From Heyndrickxia coagulans DSM 1 = ATCC 7050 (lineage in GTDB: Bacteria; Bacillota; Bacilli; Bacillales; Bacillaceae_C): DNA of 41,126 nt. Positions within the stretch are counted from its first letter, which is position 1. The number at the start of each line of letters is the position of its first letter. The notes beneath the pieces were generated by a model. That model saw only the letters and a list, made by a program, of their open reading frames with translations, ran no database searches and was not told the origin of the DNA. The DNA lies in contig NZ_ALAS01000027.1 in the NCBI RefSeq assembly GCF_000290615.1, positions 1 through 41,126 of the forward strand, written 5' to 3'. Of this stretch, positions 40,808 through 41,126 are shown in pieces. The position numbers were made by a program, and so were the translations under genes.

Positions 40808-40887
40808 TCTCCCATCCTCAAGGAATGTGAAGGTGCGAATAGCACCAATGAGTAGGTGGGAGATGAATTTCGGTTGGCTTTAGCCAA
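40808..40887. mobile_element. Structured end resembling an IS200/IS605-type right end (no transposase)
   Basis: TCTCCCA (40808-40814) pairs with TGGGAGA (40857-40863), enclosing a perfect GGTGC-GAATA-GCACC hairpin (40832-40846). After a short spacer a second hairpin TTGGC-TTTA-GCCAA (40874-40887) follows. Subterminal imperfect hairpins of this kind are typical of IS200/IS605-family ends and of the omega-RNA scaffold at the 3' end of tnpB. No tnpA or tnpB is present in the window, so this would be a remnant or a palindrome-bounded non-autonomous element. The assignment rests on memory of such ends. Confidence 0.4.
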
Positions 40888-40889
40888 AG

Positions 40890-41030
40890 TTATTTTTCCA
40901 ATCCTTTTCTCAACAATTCTAAGATTGCGGCTGTTCTAGTTGGAATCCCATTTTCTTTTTGATATTGCTCCAATTTTTCTAATATCGTCTTAGGCATACG
41001 CATTTCTACACGTTCTTTCTCTTCTCTCAT
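40890..41030 (-). CDS. Small ribbon-helix-helix (CopG/Arc-like) protein
   Basis: From ATG 41030 the protein is 46 aa and contains ERVEMRMPKTILEKLEQYQK, continuing ENGIPTRTAAILELLRKGLE. That is a short beta strand followed by two helices with the Gly/Thr turn expected for a ribbon-helix-helix DNA-binding dimer. The frame is open to a TTG at 41087 without a ribosome site, and the ATG also lacks a clear one. No toxin gene is visible beside it within the window. It ends three bases from the structured IS-like end, so it may be cargo of that element or an orphan antitoxin-like regulator. Confidence 0.55.
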   Translation of the reverse strand: MREEKERVEMRMPKTILEKLEQYQKENGIPTRTAAILELLRKGLEK

Positions 41031-41126
41031 GATTATCCAGCTCTGAGGAGTAAAAATTTTTCGTGATAATTTAACTATCCCCCCCAAAAATGCGGCTAAA
41101 TATGTAATAATTTAAATAATTAGAGC

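Noticed and set aside
1-41126. CRISPR arrays, tRNA or rRNA genes, prophage modules
   Set aside because: I found no regularly spaced repeats, no tRNA cloverleaf or rRNA-like segments, and no phage structural or integrase genes.

Overview
The window looks like chromosomal DNA of a low-to-moderate GC, endospore-forming, motile Firmicute of the family Bacillaceae. Gene order and protein length closely follow Bacillus subtilis (yvyE / degS-degU / degV-comFA-comFC-yvyF-flgM-flgN-flgK-flgL-fliW-csrA-hag, and nagA-nagB-nagR). GC-rich third positions, many TTG/GTG starts and strong Shine-Dalgarno sequences would suit a thermotolerant species such as Heyndrickxia (Bacillus) coagulans. The species is an inference; no rRNA or other marker is present.

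Layout. 1-3.5 kb (+): cvfB-like RNA-binding protein, VOC protein, mannose-6-phosphate isomerase, MetA homoserine acyltransferase. 3.6-5.0 kb (-): DHA2 drug efflux pump. 5.2-8.0 kb (+): nagA-nagB-nagR amino-sugar operon with its NagR operator on the promoter. 8.1-11.4 kb (-): a four-LysM NlpC/P60 wall hydrolase and a membrane chemoreceptor. 11.5-15.0 kb (+): PbpC-type penicillin-binding lipoprotein and TagO. 15.3-18.1 kb: yvyE diverging from degSU. 18.4-19.8 kb (-): an APC amino acid permease. 20.4-30.4 kb (+): degV, competence genes comFA/comFC, then late flagellar genes ending in flagellin (hag). 31.0-35.7 kb: an AT-richer block with glpP, a convergent four-gene transporter/isomerase/phosphatase/MgtC operon, and a 38-aa ORF. 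35.8-41.1 kb: an AAT permease, a LonC-like protease, an unrecognised 109-aa protein and a small ribbon-helix-helix protein beside a structured, insertion-element-like end.

The main discovery is inside hag. The reading frame stops after 383 codons, and the missing flagellin C-terminus lies about 350 bases downstream. The 361 bases between (29886-30246) fold as a group I self-splicing intron: P1 with the U.G pair at the 5' splice site, P2, P4, P5, P6, P7 and P9, plus the terminal G and a short P10. Splicing would give an intact 415-aa flagellin. The intron has no endonuclease ORF. Upstream, the hag leader carries a sigma-D promoter and a perfect CsrA-type hairpin. With csrA and fliW encoded just upstream, flagellin output would be controlled at transcription (FlgM/sigma-D), translation (FliW/CsrA) and RNA splicing.

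Other points worth attention: sigma-D -35 elements built into the stop codons of the preceding genes (comFC to yvyF, and yvyF to flgM); a decayed duplication of the nagA 3' end between nagA and nagB; a terminator-like leader with alternative pairing in front of the transporter operon facing glpP; a large hairpin in the degS leader; and an IS200/IS605-like structured end without a transposase at the right edge.
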